A stretch of 64,000 nucleotides of DNA, from contig CM060083.1 in assembly GCA_030533445.1 (NCBI GenBank), forward strand, positions 28,508,666 through 28,572,665, written 5' to 3'. The stretch comes from Cyprinodon diabolis. Taxonomy: Eukaryota; Chordata; Actinopteri; Cyprinodontiformes; Cyprinodontidae. The translations under genes and the position numbers were made by a program. Below are positions 1 through 11,650 of the stretch, one piece after another; position 1 is the stretch's first letter; every line of letters begins with the position of its first letter. Under the pieces are notes generated by a model. The model was not told where the DNA came from, searched no databases, and was given only the letters and a program-made list of their open reading frames with translations.

Positions 1-285
1 CCCAGTCGGCCTCGGTAGATGGCCACTCACACTGAGTCCGGTTCTGCTGGAGGTTTCTTCCTGTTAAAAGGGAGTTTTTCCTCTCCACTGTTGCTACAAG
101 CATGCTTTGTGTGAGGGATTGCCTTCGAGTCAATCAGTTGATGCAGTCAGCTGGTTTTCCTTAGATAAAAAACTTTTAATCAATTTGACTGTATGATCGG
201 GTGAACTGTAAAGTGCCTTGAGATGACATGTGTTGTGAATTGGTGCTACATATATAAACTGAATGTAATTTAATTTAATTCAATA
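1..285 (+). mobile_element. 3' tail of a Rex1/L2-type LINE (5' part outside window)
   Basis: The block contains the fish LINE 3' untranslated signature: a 'ctgctggaggtttcttcctg' stretch, 'ttaaaagggag', 'aaagtgccttgagatgacat', a 'ggtgctacatatataaact' segment, then a short AATTTAATT-type tail. The same order recurs at 48.5-48.8 kb, where it follows reverse-transcriptase coding sequence, so this is the terminal part of a CR1-superfamily element on the plus strand. The rest lies before the window start. Confidence 0.8.
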
Positions 286-2160
286 ACATCTATGTGAAAA
301 TGTCTAGCATTAGGCTTATCATTTATATTTTAAATAAATAAGAGTTTCCTCTCATGTAAGAACTAAAATCCAGCAATTTAAGAGGTAGAGTAATAGAAGG
401 CTGAGCAAAAGTGAGTATCTAGTAGATAAATTGTGTTGACCTAAATAAAACTACTCCAGATTCTGACACCATTATTTATTTATAAAACATAATTAACAAA
501 TATAACTTAATCGTCTAAAACGTCTAATTATAACTTTGGAATATGTTTAGAAAATGCACCACAAAGATCTTACAGAGGGTGCTATTCTCATATCATTGTT
601 TACCTTCTAGATTGTCAAGAAAATGCTTTTCTGCTCCTCTCCAAGTGATTGATCAAGAACCGTCTTTGACAGTTTGATGGAAGCTTGAGTGATGAGCATC
701 CCTGTCTGCATCCCACCTGTCAGACTGGAATGAATTGTCCATCCTATCAAAGATCACCTTTGATCTTCCTGCAGAAGATAATGGAAAGCCATGGGCATAG
801 CGCCCAGGTAAAAAAGCCCCATATAATCTTTGAGTGGGGGCAAAAAAGGCTTTCAGTCAATCTTGTTCAATAGAACTGTGCACTCTTCCAAATCACTTCA
901 CATGTGGGGTTTAGTTGATGTGGTCTATCATCAGGTTCTCCCGTGATATGTTTATAATTTGACACCTTGACAGAGAGGATGCAGTCTGATGACTAAAGTT
1001 ATAATCAAACCTGAGCTATACAAGCATTTTTGCTGATGTGCCAAGTTTATGTCAGAGGGGAGCACCTTTTAAACCTTTAAGTGGTGAATTGTAAAAGTGT
1101 GAACAACCAGCTTTAGAGGTAGAAGATGCCATACAATCTTTGGGTGTTAAAATTACCAAACTGAAGTAGAAGTAACTTCATAAAAGTGTGATCTCATAAG
1201 TATTTTGTCTTTATTGCTGATAAAAAAAGCAGGGTGAGTCCAAAGGTTGTTTTGACACATACAATGTCTTGAATGTTTTAAAATACTGTAGTTTGTCAAC
1301 CAAAAAATGCAATTGTGTTTTAATGTTGTTCTTGTATGTTTGAGTAAAACACAGTAACAATACACTGTAAAGGGGACATAATAGTCTTTGTGAAACCATA
1401 AGATCCTACTTAAAGAAATCTGAAATGTGGCATGACTTTCCAGTAAACTGACAAAACAAAAGTAAAAAAATGCTACAGCATATGGGAAAGGTCTGAGGAA
1501 AGCCGGTAGTGAAAAAAGCGTCATGGACGCATCATTTTTCTATGTGCTTGATGGTTATATGTATCAAGGAGAATTGCCCTTGAGTGTTTCTATTACTAAA
1601 ACATGTACAATAATAATCTAAACCTTGTTTGAAATAGAATAGGATCTTAAAAGAAAAAAAATCAACTTTTTGATCTTTTATCTCTACAATTCCTTCATCA
1701 AAATTATCCCCAAAGTGGAATTTCCCTTATTGATGCATGTCTGAGTAATCCTCATGATTTTTTATTTCTGAGCAGCAGCCCCTCCCTATCTTGTTAAAAT
1801 AGGGAGTCATCACTGCCCTACATATGAAATTCTTAACCCCCCCTCTCTTGAAAGTACCTTTCTCTTATGTTTATGCATTTTGCAAACACTTTTATCCAAA
1901 GGGACTTACTAAGTAGGCCAGGGCCGTTGGAAGTGATTTTGAACAGCGTGGTTGTGAAAAAAATTTTTTGTTTTTTTTGTCATAAGATCTATGAGCCTAT
2001 ATGCCTATTTGAAATAAAATAAATGAAATAAATAAATAGATTAAGATTCACTACTTTATTGTCATATACACTTCAGTGTATGCAACCAGGGTCTTTTACA
2101 CACATACATAATTAATCACATTAATCATGAATGAATTCTCTTTTTAGTGGCTTTACACCA
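286..2160. other. AT-rich stretch, no gene recognised
   Basis: No exon, RNA gene or clear element is visible. A short segment at 2041-2095 ('actttattgtcatatacact') resembles the 3' tail seen in fish SINE or LINE copies on the minus strand, but it is too short to classify. The minus-strand open frames around 1.2-1.5 kb show no recognisable domain. Confidence 0.5.
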
Positions 2161-2199
2161 ATTTGAAAGACTGGCATTCACGAAGGGGTTCGTGAATAC

Positions 2200-2700
2200 C
2201 GGCTAGAGACATTTTACCCCCAGCAAAATGTCTCCAGGTAGTGTGTTGGTGAAATTTCTCAGTCACCCAGGTCGCAGTCATTCCAAAAAAGTAAAAAAAA
2301 AAAATAATCCACTGGACTTTGTTTCAAGTTTGAAGAAGTTTTCCTTCCCATCCAGCAAGCTTTTTCAATTAAAAATGTCAGAATTGGCGTTGAGTTTGAG
2401 GCTTTATTGAGTGAACCAAAACCAGATCTTGTTTTGGCTTAGAAAACATACAAATTGAAGAACGGGTCCACCTCTTAGGGATAGGGAGTGGTTTGGGTTC
2501 TTTGTTAGCCTGCAATATCCGATACTGGTCTATGCCTCTGAAAAGAGTTAGGTGGAATTGTTGGCCTGGCTGAAAAGGCGAGATGTTCTGGTCCCCTGTA
2601 TGGGGGTGGGGGTTGCGATGATGTCAGGAAGGAATCAACTCTAGCGCTGCATTGCAGGTTTTTGAATGCTGAAACCTGACCCCACCCCCTCTGTTTATTG
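2200..2700 (-). mobile_element. Retroelement-like dispersed repeat, copy 1 (possible Penelope-like)
   Basis: From 2309 the sequence matches, in order, a segment starting at 55936: 'ccactgga', 'tttgaaga', 'tccag.aagcttt.tcaatt', 'gagtttgag', then 'ttagcctg.aatatc' and a G-rich stretch. Read on the minus strand both copies keep a weakly coding-like frame (about 2505-2750 here). Copy 2 is flanked by a 13-bp target duplication, so the family is a retroelement. The Penelope-like label is my inference from similar fish repeats; only the repeat relationship is directly visible. The boundaries of this copy are uncertain. Confidence 0.45.
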
Positions 2701-2822
2701 TCTCTAGGTATGACTTTTTTTCTGACTGCTTTCAGACAAATGAAACACAAAATATAATCAGTCTTTTCTACATAATGCAGACACTGCCATCTAGCAAACT
2801 AAGCTGGTGCCACAAAAATTAG

Positions 2823-2855
2823 CCCCTAAATGATAATTAAATTATCATTTAGGGG
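2823..2855. repeat. Near-perfect palindrome, 16-bp arms
   Basis: CCCCTAAATGATAATT (2823-2838) is followed by one base and then its exact reverse complement (2840-2855). It lies about 95 bp before the left end of the inverted-repeat element at 2951 and is not part of it. Confidence 0.85.
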
Positions 2856-2950
2856 AGGAGCCAAAATAGATGACGTCCGAAGCCTCGCTACCCCGCCATA
2901 CCATGTGACCGCTTCAGGAAGTAGTTCAGCTCACCCGGAACTTTGGCAGG

Positions 2951-3623
2951 TGTCGCTACCCGATCCGTACCGGTAGCACGACCCGTACCATCAGCTCATT
3001 TGCGCCTGCGCGAACAGAATAACTTCCGGGTCGCCAAAAAATAATGTAATACGGTACTGAAAAAACTTTATTTATATCCTTAAATAATTAAAGAATACTA
3101 AACTACATCGTAAAGACAATAGTGAAGACTTTTCTGGAAGAAATGGATGCGTTTTAAATTCAATCCATTGTATTGCTTGACGTCATTTTTCTGGAATAAA
3201 AATCCAAATTTTCGGGAAATGTTCCCTTATCAATGAAAAACTGCAGGTCACGAAAGGTAGCAAATTAATCCATTGTGGGATCAGTACTGCTGGAGTGCAT
3301 AGTTAAGTACAGAGTAAATCAAATATTTAAACAAATTTAAATATATACGCTGTGTGACGGATATTTGCGCATGTTCAGAGCAGTCAAAGTAACTCTCACA
3401 AGGCGATTGAACTTTTTTATGTATTTCTGTTTTTTTATTTTTAGAAAATGCAATATTGACGAAAATACAAAGATATACAAAAAGAAACCCATGCCTCTAA
3501 AAAATACAAAAGAATAAAAAAGTAAGAAAAAGGAAATATTGCCACCGGAAGTTATTCTGTTTGCGCATGCGCAAATGAGCTGATGGTACGGATCGTGCTT
3601 CCGGTACGGATCGGGTAATGACA
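2951..3623. mobile_element. 673-bp inverted-repeat DNA transposon/MITE with 5-bp TSD
   Basis: Two arms of 79 bp (2951-3029 and 3545-3623) are reverse complements with about six mismatches. They begin TGTCGCTACCC and end GGGTAATGACA. GCAGG lies immediately outside both ends (2946-2950 and 3624-3628), as expected of a 5-bp target duplication. The arms are GC- and CpG-rich and most mismatches are transitions at or near CpG. The roughly 515-bp centre is AT-rich and has no transposase frame, so the element is non-autonomous. The superfamily is not assigned. Confidence 0.75.
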
Positions 3624-3628
3624 GCAGG

Positions 3629-5060
3629 TATTTAACCAGCCTCTGTGTTCAGTCATAACTTCCAACCTGATTAAAACCAAAAACTGTGGAAAAACTATTG
3701 TGCTTGCATACAATTATAAAACCTTTAATTTTGCTCATCATTGCCCAATTTGCACAAGCACTTTCACTGTGTGCTTGAGCTTATTTCACTAAAATGGCAG
3801 AAAAACAGTGTACCTTAAATTATTTTTCTCTTCTAAGATATTTTACACAAAAAATAAACCTTACAAAAGCTTTTATTATACAGACCAATCTTTAACTATT
3901 TCAAAGGAACTTAAGTGGGGGAAAAAAAAAACAGTTGCAAAAACTCACAGATATTGCTAACTCTAGGTGGTAACATGTTCACCTAAATCGTAATGAACTG
4001 TGGGGATTGTTTTTCACACATTTTGTAAGGTCTAAGTCACAAAAATGTGGGGGTTCTGGCCAAAAGAGGTCTCGGATCTTGTTCAGTCTTGTTAAAGCTG
4101 GATTGCCTGAAGTGGTATGATACAATGCTGCAGTGATGAAAAGGTGTGAAAAAAGAAGGATTGCAAGGGCCGTATTGACAAGGGCCCTGAGGGAGCCCTA
4201 ATACAATCATAATACTGAATAAATAATATAATACTCAGAAAGAGTAACTTATATTTTATGTAGAATGTATTGGTTACACTAAGTTCATTTGTTTTGGAGA
4301 CATTTTCACCCCCCACCCCTACCCCTACCCCCCTTTTGTAAAATTGTTCAATCATTTGCTCACTTTCCTCCTTATGTTAACTCAATTCTGAAGGAGAAAA
4401 AAAATGAGCATATAAATTCCATTGTTTTTAATTAATTAGCCAATGCAAGCAAACATTTAGCACCTGCTCTGTTGAAAAAGATTATGTTTGTTCGAAACAG
4501 ATAAGTTAAGCAGTAGCGTCTATCAGCCCCCCTCATGTGTCCAACCTCAGCAAGGAGGTATGTTGAATGAATGGATAATGCTGGAAAAAAATCATTAAAG
4601 GGTACAAAATCATTCTGTTTGTATTTCAGAATTATGTTAATGGTTTTAAGAGCATCAGATATCACTGAAATACAATGTTTGGGTAGTAGTTTCAGAAGCT
4701 TTGCTGTAGAAAGAGAGAACATATTTGTTGTGCAGCCTGAGTGATGCTTTTGATAAAACACAATGAATTGTTTAGATTTTCTTTAATTTAAAATGTACTG
4801 CAAAGTGCCATGTAAGTGCTTTTACTTCAGAAAGACAACTTTCAAAATTGTCTTACTTAGAATTGATTTATAAATTGATATCCATCAAAAGATAAGTACA
4901 TTTATCAACATTCATGTTACCAAATAGAATTAACATAAAAAACAAAATAAGATCTCAACGTAACAGATGCAAATAAAATGTACTTGAATATTAGGAGTAA
5001 ACTTGGTGCTTTTTTTCTTTGTCTGACCATGTTTAGCTCAGACAGAGTAAATATTGTTTA
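3629..5060. other. Unique-looking AT-rich stretch with a C-rich tract
   Basis: No gene is recognised. At 4309-4333 four C runs (6, 4, 4 and 6) separated by A, TA and TA would give a G-quadruplex-capable sequence on the minus strand. The minus-strand open frame at 4432-4761 has no domain I can identify. Confidence 0.5.
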
Positions 5061-5065
5061 CTTTT

Positions 5066-5395
5066 TGGCTGCACGTTAGAGCAGTTTGTAGCAATGTTGC
5101 ATTACAGAAAAAAGGTTCTGGGTTCAATCTCTGGTCTATGGTCTTTGTGCATGCAGTTTTGCATACATGGGTTCTTTCTGGGTACTCCGGTTTCCTCCCA
5201 CGGTCCAAAAACATGACTATTAGTTAATTGGCTTCTCTAGATTCTGCTTGTGTGTGCATGGTTGTATGTCTCTTTGCCTGTTGGTGTTGCCCTGTGACAG
5301 ATTGGCGACCTGTCCAGGGTGTACCCTGCATCTCATCCAAAGATAGGCACCGGCTCTATAGCAACCCTGACGGAATAAATGGGAGAAGATAGATG
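5066..5395 (+). mobile_element. tRNA-derived fish SINE
   Basis: The head keeps a degenerate pol III B box (ggttctgggttcaatctc, near 5115-5132) preceded by an A-box-like segment. The body has the usual fish SINE segments in order: 'ggtttcctcccacggtcc', 'gttaattggcttctct', 'ccctgtgacagattggcgac', 'tgtccagggtgtaccctgc', and a tail ending 'gggagaagatagatg'. A minus-strand copy of the same family is at 55.7-56.4 kb. Confidence 0.85.
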
Positions 5396-8300
5396 TTTTT
5401 TTATTTCTTAATCAGCAAATGTACAGTAACAGTTTGAATCCGACAGAGAATACTGAAAAGTATTCTGGTCAGACTGTGTGTATGGTTTAAAACAGTTTTT
5501 ATTTGGTTTGTTTGGGTTTTTTTATCCCTTAAAGATATGAAGGAGGATTTTTCTTAGAAATGAAGTGTCCTGATTTATCTAAAATGACTTGATGGATGGC
5601 ATTCTTGCACTTATGTTTCCCCCCCAAAAATGTATTAAAATCCACAAACTCTGGCCAGGGTGGGGACTACAAAACGGTAGCCATTCAACTTTGCCTACTG
5701 TCGAATATGGATTGGCTACTTGTTTGCAATCAGACATATTGCATATAGAACATGCCCAAGTTCGTGACTGGCTAGTGGCCCGCCATTACACCGAAGCACG
5801 AAGAAGTACTCCTACACTTGTTTGCTGCTTTAGCATTTGTTTTAGCTATTTGTTCAGTCTTTTGTGTAAACTCGAGCATCAACGACTGAAAAGAATCCTG
5901 ACAAACCTAACTAGACAAGAAATTCATTTTTGGTTGTAGTTGAAAAGAGGGGAGAAAGTGGGAGAGAACAGAGCCGGCTAAGTGTGTTTTTAGGAGATTT
6001 TTTTCAGAGATGGTGTGCCCTGAAGATGCAAAAGAATCTAAAAATGGATGCTTTGGTCGCAAAACGTCTGCTGGACAGGTAAATTACATTTAACTCTGTA
6101 GTAAGTTGTAGCAGCAACGGCGAGAACACAGCAACAAATTGTAAATATAACTTGCAGTGATAACACCGACAGATACCACTTCTTCTAATGGAGATTCCCT
6201 GCTGACTAGGTGCGTCCTGCCACCTTGCTGCCTCTTAAGGTGAAAGTACAAAATTACCGACAGAGATGTTTCCAGCATAGAGAATTTTTACAAAGCTGGG
6301 GGCACTGATGCATGCGCACAATTCAAAAATACGCAAACAGCCTTTGGACATATCATCCACCACAGAATCCTCTTTCCTGACTTTAAAGGTATTGTAATTT
6401 TATAACTTTTTATTAAGTTTTTTTGAATGAGTTCTATACATTGGAATAGATGAAATTATGAAAATAGTATAGAGTTGAGATGTAGATTGGTTAAGTAAAA
6501 TATGTTTAAATTTTAATAAATAACAACGCAAAGAAAAAAAATCATTGCTTTTTACTTAAGTTTAAGATTTGATTAAAACTGGAGTTGAGTAAAACGTAGT
6601 AGCAAAACAAAAGTACATATTTTATTAAAAGGGCAAATTTGGTAGTAACATGTACTTGAGTTTGTTTGTGAAATAAATTCTTCTTAGTAAGTAAACAAAC
6701 GTAGATTTAATTTAGTTTGACCTGAATGTGTAGAAGTACTAAGTGACTAACTAAAGTAAGTAACTAATTAATTAACTAAGTAACTAACTAAAGTAGCAGG
6801 TGCTTTTTGCTATTGAAATCATGTTTGGTGTGAATGTAGCATAAGAGTTGGATCAACTTCCTTTGAGTCTATATATTAAAGAGAAATATTTTCCTTGCGG
6901 TTAATGATTAATAACTTTGCAAATTGTCACTAAAGATCATAAATTGGTTTTACTTTTGATTAGAATGACATATCATTTAATTATAACTTCCAGTTCTAGT
7001 TAATGATATATTCATAATCTGCTGGTAAAATTGCACAACAGAAATGTTGAAAACCTTTAAGATTATTATTATTGATGATGTGTGAGTTCGTTGAACCCTA
7101 ATATTACCTGCCTGTTGCATGTTAGAACCAATGTTTTCCAAATAGTTTATCTAATTAGGACAGTTCCTCTGTCAGTGAAATAGTCATCTTCATTATGCAT
7201 GTGGCAAATAATAGGGAATGATATATGTCATGTTGGTTTCTAGTTTCCTAACCAACATGCAGAACCACAGGAGAACGGATAAATGAGATTTATTTAATCA
7301 GTTAAACAAACACTGAGAGATCAGAACTGGTTCTTGTCCCAAAGGGTTTCACTGAGAAGTCGGCACACTGCTGAGCAGAGGGAGAGAGAGAATAAGTTTT
7401 CAGGTTGTCGGCAGCTGGATCTTAAAGAGGAGTTAAACAAAAAGATTTTTTTTTGCTTTTGCTTGAGGTCTTTCTTGAGAAGGGAGGAGGATGTAGGTTA
7501 TGGTTTGGATCCTTTGTGGGTGTACAGGTTCCAGAGAGGAGTTTTTGATGGTGTGAGTTCTGGTTGATTTTGAGGAGGCTGTGGAGGAGGGTGGACAGGT
7601 GTGCTCAGGCTTGGAGGAGGAGAGACCAGTGATCCGACCATAGTTTTATAATACATGTTCATTATGGAGTGTTATTTAAAGAGTTTGTCCCAAGTAATCT
7701 CTTTTTATGAAAAGAACCGGACATGTGTAAACACAAAGCTTTGTTTAACAGAACAAAAGAGCAAAAGCAATGCCATAAATCTCAGTAAGCAGAGACAGCA
7801 GATGTTTATGGGCCCACAACCTCTTATGGGGCCCGTCGCTGACAACTGGTGGCCCCCGTACGCAACTGTAGACTAGGATATCTCTTTGCAGATGTAATGG
7901 TGCGAAAAAATCCTGATACGGAAGTGACTGACCGCACAAGACCATATTTATACTGCAACACATGCCAGATTTCAACATGATGGTGAGCCGTTTAAACATG
8001 ACACCAATAGCAAAGCAGACAGTGGTTCTTTTAATTACTATGTTAATAACTGCTGCTACAGTGAGTAAAGATTGTGACCAAGAGATGAGTGGAGAGAGCA
8101 TGGGTGAGGAGGGGGGCTGTGATGCTCAAGCTTGCCCGATGGCTTGCTGTGCTAACATCAGACATCCCAAGTCTCCCGGAAGTTCTGGGATTCTCCCTGA
8201 TATAAATAGTTGTTCACGGATGCCCGCGAGTCAGATAAATTATCTCGGATTTTAGACTATGCAAGGTGGTAATTCTTGCACCGTATGTGGATATAAATAA

Positions 8301-8618
8301 ACTGAACTGAACTGAACTACTGAGAGTTACATAATTGTACCTTCTTGGCTGATTTATGGAACTGTCACTGTATCCTGAACCTTTATAACGTGTTGTACTT
8401 CATTTGGGGCTCACCCAGATAATGTTGAGAGAAAGATGGTTGCAAGCACCAGCCGATCGCATTTGGAAAGAGTTCCAATAATCAGTTAACACCTCCAGTT
8501 AAACAAATCAATAATGTGATATGACTCACTAAGTTCGATATGGAGGCGTGTGCCACCTTGTTCACCCAGTCAGCCTAAGGAATTTTACTGAATGTTCCTT
8601 CATTTTGTTGCTACCTTT
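5396..8618. other. No gene recognised; one unclassified repeat tail
   Basis: Long open frames at 5589-5939, 7745-8101 and 7962-8255 show no recognisable domain. A quasi-repeat of 'agtaactaac' units runs about 6742-6795. The stretch ending at 8318 closes with 'ataaataaactgaactgaac', a LINE-like tail, so some of the sequence before it (perhaps from about 7.85 kb) is probably a non-LTR retroelement or other repeat that I cannot name. Confidence 0.4.
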
Positions 8619-9246
8619 TGTCAGGACTCAGCAGGTAGTGTTGTGCTTTTTTCTGCCTCTGCTTTCTGCACAGGTGACTAAAGTTGACTGGTGGGCGTGG
8701 TACACACCTGAGGCTCATTCTGCGGTTTGCCTGGCTGCGCTATAAGAGGAGCTGTCTGAGCTGGAGGATGCCAGAGTGTTAACCTTGTGTGGTACGCCTC
8801 AGTTGGCCACTGTCTTTGACAGCCTGAACCTTTCCTGAATTGATCACCTTTCTCCTGTGTCTACTAGAACGCACTCTCTACTCAAAACCTGCTCTGGGCG
8901 TTTCCCCAGTGCTCGCCTGGTGTCTCCAGCTGATCGCTGATCACAGCTCCCAACGACGCAGTTTGGATCCCGCTCGAGTTCCCCCGGCCCGCTCATCGGT
9001 CATCCAGTCACCGGGTCACCTCACCCAGGCAGCGCTGAGTCCGCTCCTCCACACCACCTCCCCGGTGCGCTTTCTGAGCTCAGTGCTCATGCAAACCCGG
9101 TCCCGTGACTCTCCCTGACGCTGACTCGCTGTATAGTTTTCTCACTCTTCTGTATTTATTTATGAGCTTAAATAAAACCCTGAATCTGCTGAATCACTCT
9201 CCCGAGTGTTATCTGCATGTGGGCCAAACACGTGAAAAACATGACA
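8619..9246 (+). mobile_element. Solo LTR A (Gypsy-like) with TSD CCTTT
   Basis: The 628-bp block starts TGTCAGGACTC and ends ACATGACA. CCTTT lies directly before (8614-8618) and directly after (9247-9251), a perfect 5-bp duplication. An 'aataaaacc' polyadenylation-type signal sits near 9170, followed by 'ctgcatgtggg', a motif shared with the other LTRs here. No internal retrotransposon sequence or second LTR adjoins it, so it is a solo LTR left by LTR-LTR recombination. The open frame at 8840-9118 has no recognised product. Confidence 0.85.
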
Positions 9247-9251
9247 CCTTT

Positions 9252-9779
9252 GTTCTTTCTCCTGGTTCCTGAGTCTTCTTACACATCATCTCCTATCCTC
9301 TTTTAGCAAGACTTCTCGTTGGTTTTGAACCAGTCTCCTTGCTCACTCGTTCCTGTTGTATTCCGGATCCAGCTGTGGTTCTCTCGCTCCCAAACCTTCT
9401 CGCTGCTCTGCTCGAACATAAGGCCAACCCAAGCCACCAAGCTCCTTGCCATAATCTGTCCAACCTACAATGCTCCACCAGCATCATCATCTGACTTGAT
9501 CACTCATCGCTTATCGCGGCTCAGTAAGACCATAGACCTAAAAACTCCTCTCTGGACTTTTCTAGGCTGAAGTCCCTGAGGTGTTCAAGATGAAGGGCAA
9601 GTAGACAACAAACATGAAGTGCAGCAGTTTTTCTAAAGACTTAGTTTGAACCATCAGGCCTGTTGATAATCTACGAAGAGTTCTAATTCCATTTTTTTCC
9701 CATGAATTATCTGTATACTTTTATCTCTATAGATAGGATTAATTATTCAAAGAAGATTATTTTTAATTCAACATTCATC
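9252..9779. other. Pyrimidine-rich stretch, unclassified
   Basis: The first 350 bases after solo LTR A are C/T-rich, like LTR or retroelement sequence, but have no identifiable ends. The opposing open frames at 9293-9490 and 9319-9570 carry no domain I recognise. Confidence 0.35.
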
Positions 9780-9802
9780 AAGGCAAAGACTGTAACCCCA
9801 GC
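9780..9802 (-). mobile_element. Short piggyBac-like coding fragment
   Basis: A 23-bp stretch is identical to 11157-11179, which lies inside the piggyBac transposase remnant. On the minus strand both encode SAGVTVFAL. Similarity stops at the edges, so this is either a sliver of a second copy or a product of local rearrangement. Confidence 0.5.
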
Positions 9803-10309
9803 AGAGAAAAACATGCCATTTGAGTAAATTCTATTCCATACATAAATGTTCTCCATAAAGCTGAAAGCAAAAGATGAAACTAATAAAAGGTCATTATCAA
9901 AAAATAGACAGCATATGTTTCACATCTAAAATTTAGGCATTATGTATTTTAGCATTATCATAAATGATTTTTGATGCACATACTATTTCCCTACAACCCT
10001 CACTTGCCTTAACAATCTAAAATTAATTAGAGTATGTGCCTACAAGCTGCTATAGGTCCATCAGAAATGTATGCACGAATTGGACATGTCTGAAATATGA
10101 CTTTTGTGCTATGCTTAAAACACTGACTCAGGGGTCATTATGTGCACCTCAGTATGCATGATTTCAGTTGTTAAAAAAATGTTTGAGATATTTTTTGGGA
10201 TGGGATGTTTTTTCTTACACAAAACAGTTAACAATTAAACTCAATTCAAAATCTAAAACTATTCAAATATATTTTTCAACCTTTAATTGGAATTTTTTAA
10301 TTGACTTAT

Positions 10310-10375
10310 AGAATAGAATAAAAAATCTCGTTATTGTCCCACAATGGCGAAATTATGGTGTTACACAGCGAAAGA
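10310..10375 (-). mobile_element. SINE/LINE tail fragment
   Basis: 'tagaatagaata' followed by 'cgttattgtcccacaatgg' is the reverse complement of the tail seen in the SINE near 54.44 kb ('ccattgtgggacaataa'). It lies just beyond the 3' end of the piggyBac remnant. Confidence 0.55.
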
Positions 10376-10439
10376 GGTCACTTAATGTGGATCTTATAAA
10401 GGTGTATAAAAAATAACAGAATAAGTGTCAGACATGCGT

Positions 10440-11327
10440 GCCTTGATGATTTTGTCTTTTCCTTACTGCTTGCAGGAAGGAAAAGACAAAAGTCTTACAG
10501 TTCTTGAACTATGCTCCGAGAATGCCTGCACTGCCAGGGTATTAGCAGTGATGCCTTTTTGCCATGACAGCAGGTCAGTGATCAGTATTGTACCAACCCA
10601 CAGCTGCTGGTGGAACTGGTGCATTGGTAATCCTTTAGTGCAATCCTGTGGTACCACTTCACAGACCTCAAATTTGATTGGCAAGGAACAAGGAGTGGAT
10701 TTAGGAGATCCAGTCCTCCCATGTTTTTGTTGTAGATCTGGACAGCTCTTTGGCACATGACCTCCACTGCTTTGTTGATTTGTTGTTCTTGTCCTATCTT
10801 TGCATAGACACAATGGGTTTAGCTGCAACAAAGGTTGAGAGGAGTGTGATAGCTTGATTGTCATAACATTACACTGCCCTGAGCTCGACTCCATCATGTT
10901 GTTTTCTTTTTCTTCAAAGGCCAGATCAGCAGAGAAGCTCCATCCTGCCAGGCAATATCGTTGAAATTTTCCGGCAGTAAATCTTTTCTTCGTGAGTGTG
11001 ACTTGGAGATCTACACATGTAAACCAATTATCAAAACACAGCTTGTGAGACAGGTTCTTTGGGATCATGCATGCAAGTTGTGAAACAATGTTGCCACTTG
11101 CCCCGATGTCTGGAATTCCAACCAAAGTTGTGGGCCAGACCTGTGCTGCCTGTTAAGGCAAAGACTGTAACCCCAGCGCTTTGGTTTTTATAGGTTATTA
11201 TGTTTGAGGGTACTATTTTTCTTGAATGGCACAACATGTGTATTGATGTATAAAGCATCTCATCCATTGGGATTACTTTGATGCTTTCCTGCAGTGGTGA
11301 AAGTATGGTACTTGCTACATACAGCAT
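10440..11327 (-). pseudogene. Decayed piggyBac-family transposase
   Basis: Minus-strand frames cover the C-terminal half of a piggyBac/PGBD-type transposase (DDE_Tnp_1_7), which normally cuts and pastes at TTAA. In order I see IPMDE (near 11270), VTVFALTGSTGLAHNF, PDIGASGNIVSQLA with IP and HKLCFDNWFT (the conserved FDN aspartate segment, about 11020-11110), and NKNMGGLDLLN with KWYHRI (10620-10730; GGxDLL holds the third catalytic aspartate). These pieces occupy at least two frames (11031-11327, 10463-11125 and 10582-10767 overlap), so frameshifts break the gene. The N-terminal half and a zinc-finger tail are not seen. A TTAA-bounded terminal repeat candidate lies upstream of the coding start at 11646. 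It is inactive. Confidence 0.85.
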
Positions 11328-11618
11328 GATAAACCACAGAAGAGTGATCTTAACTCACTTACTGATGAGTATGTATTTTTTCCATCAATAAATGTCATAG
11401 AGTATATATATTTTTATGATTTCTAAGGAGTATAATGGTGATGCTTCTCCCTGCGATTATGTCTGCAGTAAAGTGTGTCAAAATTCACTCCAAAAAAACA
11501 TGTGACTTGTTTGAACAGAGCTATTGACTCTACTAGGTTTCCATCTCTCTTTCATTGCATTGCATCACATAAGTGGAGTGAGTGAGTTTGTATGTGTAAA
11601 GAATTCAATAGGTTTTTA

Positions 11619-11650
11619 CCAAATGGCAATATTTTACCATAGAGGGTTAA
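11619..11650 (-). repeat. Probable piggyBac terminal repeat plus TTAA
   Basis: The end 'taccatagaggg' abuts TTAA at 11647-11650. On the minus strand this reads TTAA then CCCTCTATGGTA, a piggyBac-like terminus, as at the ends of the 16669-16982 MITE. It is placed correctly to be the 5' end of the remnant at 10440-11327. I did not find a matching left end. Confidence 0.5.

Noticed and set aside
5081..5135. tRNA-like A and B boxes as a functional tRNA gene
   Set aside because: They sit at the head of a degenerate SINE with no intact acceptor or anticodon stems. The same applies at 13.0-13.2 kb and 54.28 kb.
7745..8255. Opposing 118- and 97-codon frames as a host gene
   Set aside because: No domain is recognisable, and the region ends in a LINE-like 'actgaactgaac' tail, so a repeat origin is more likely.
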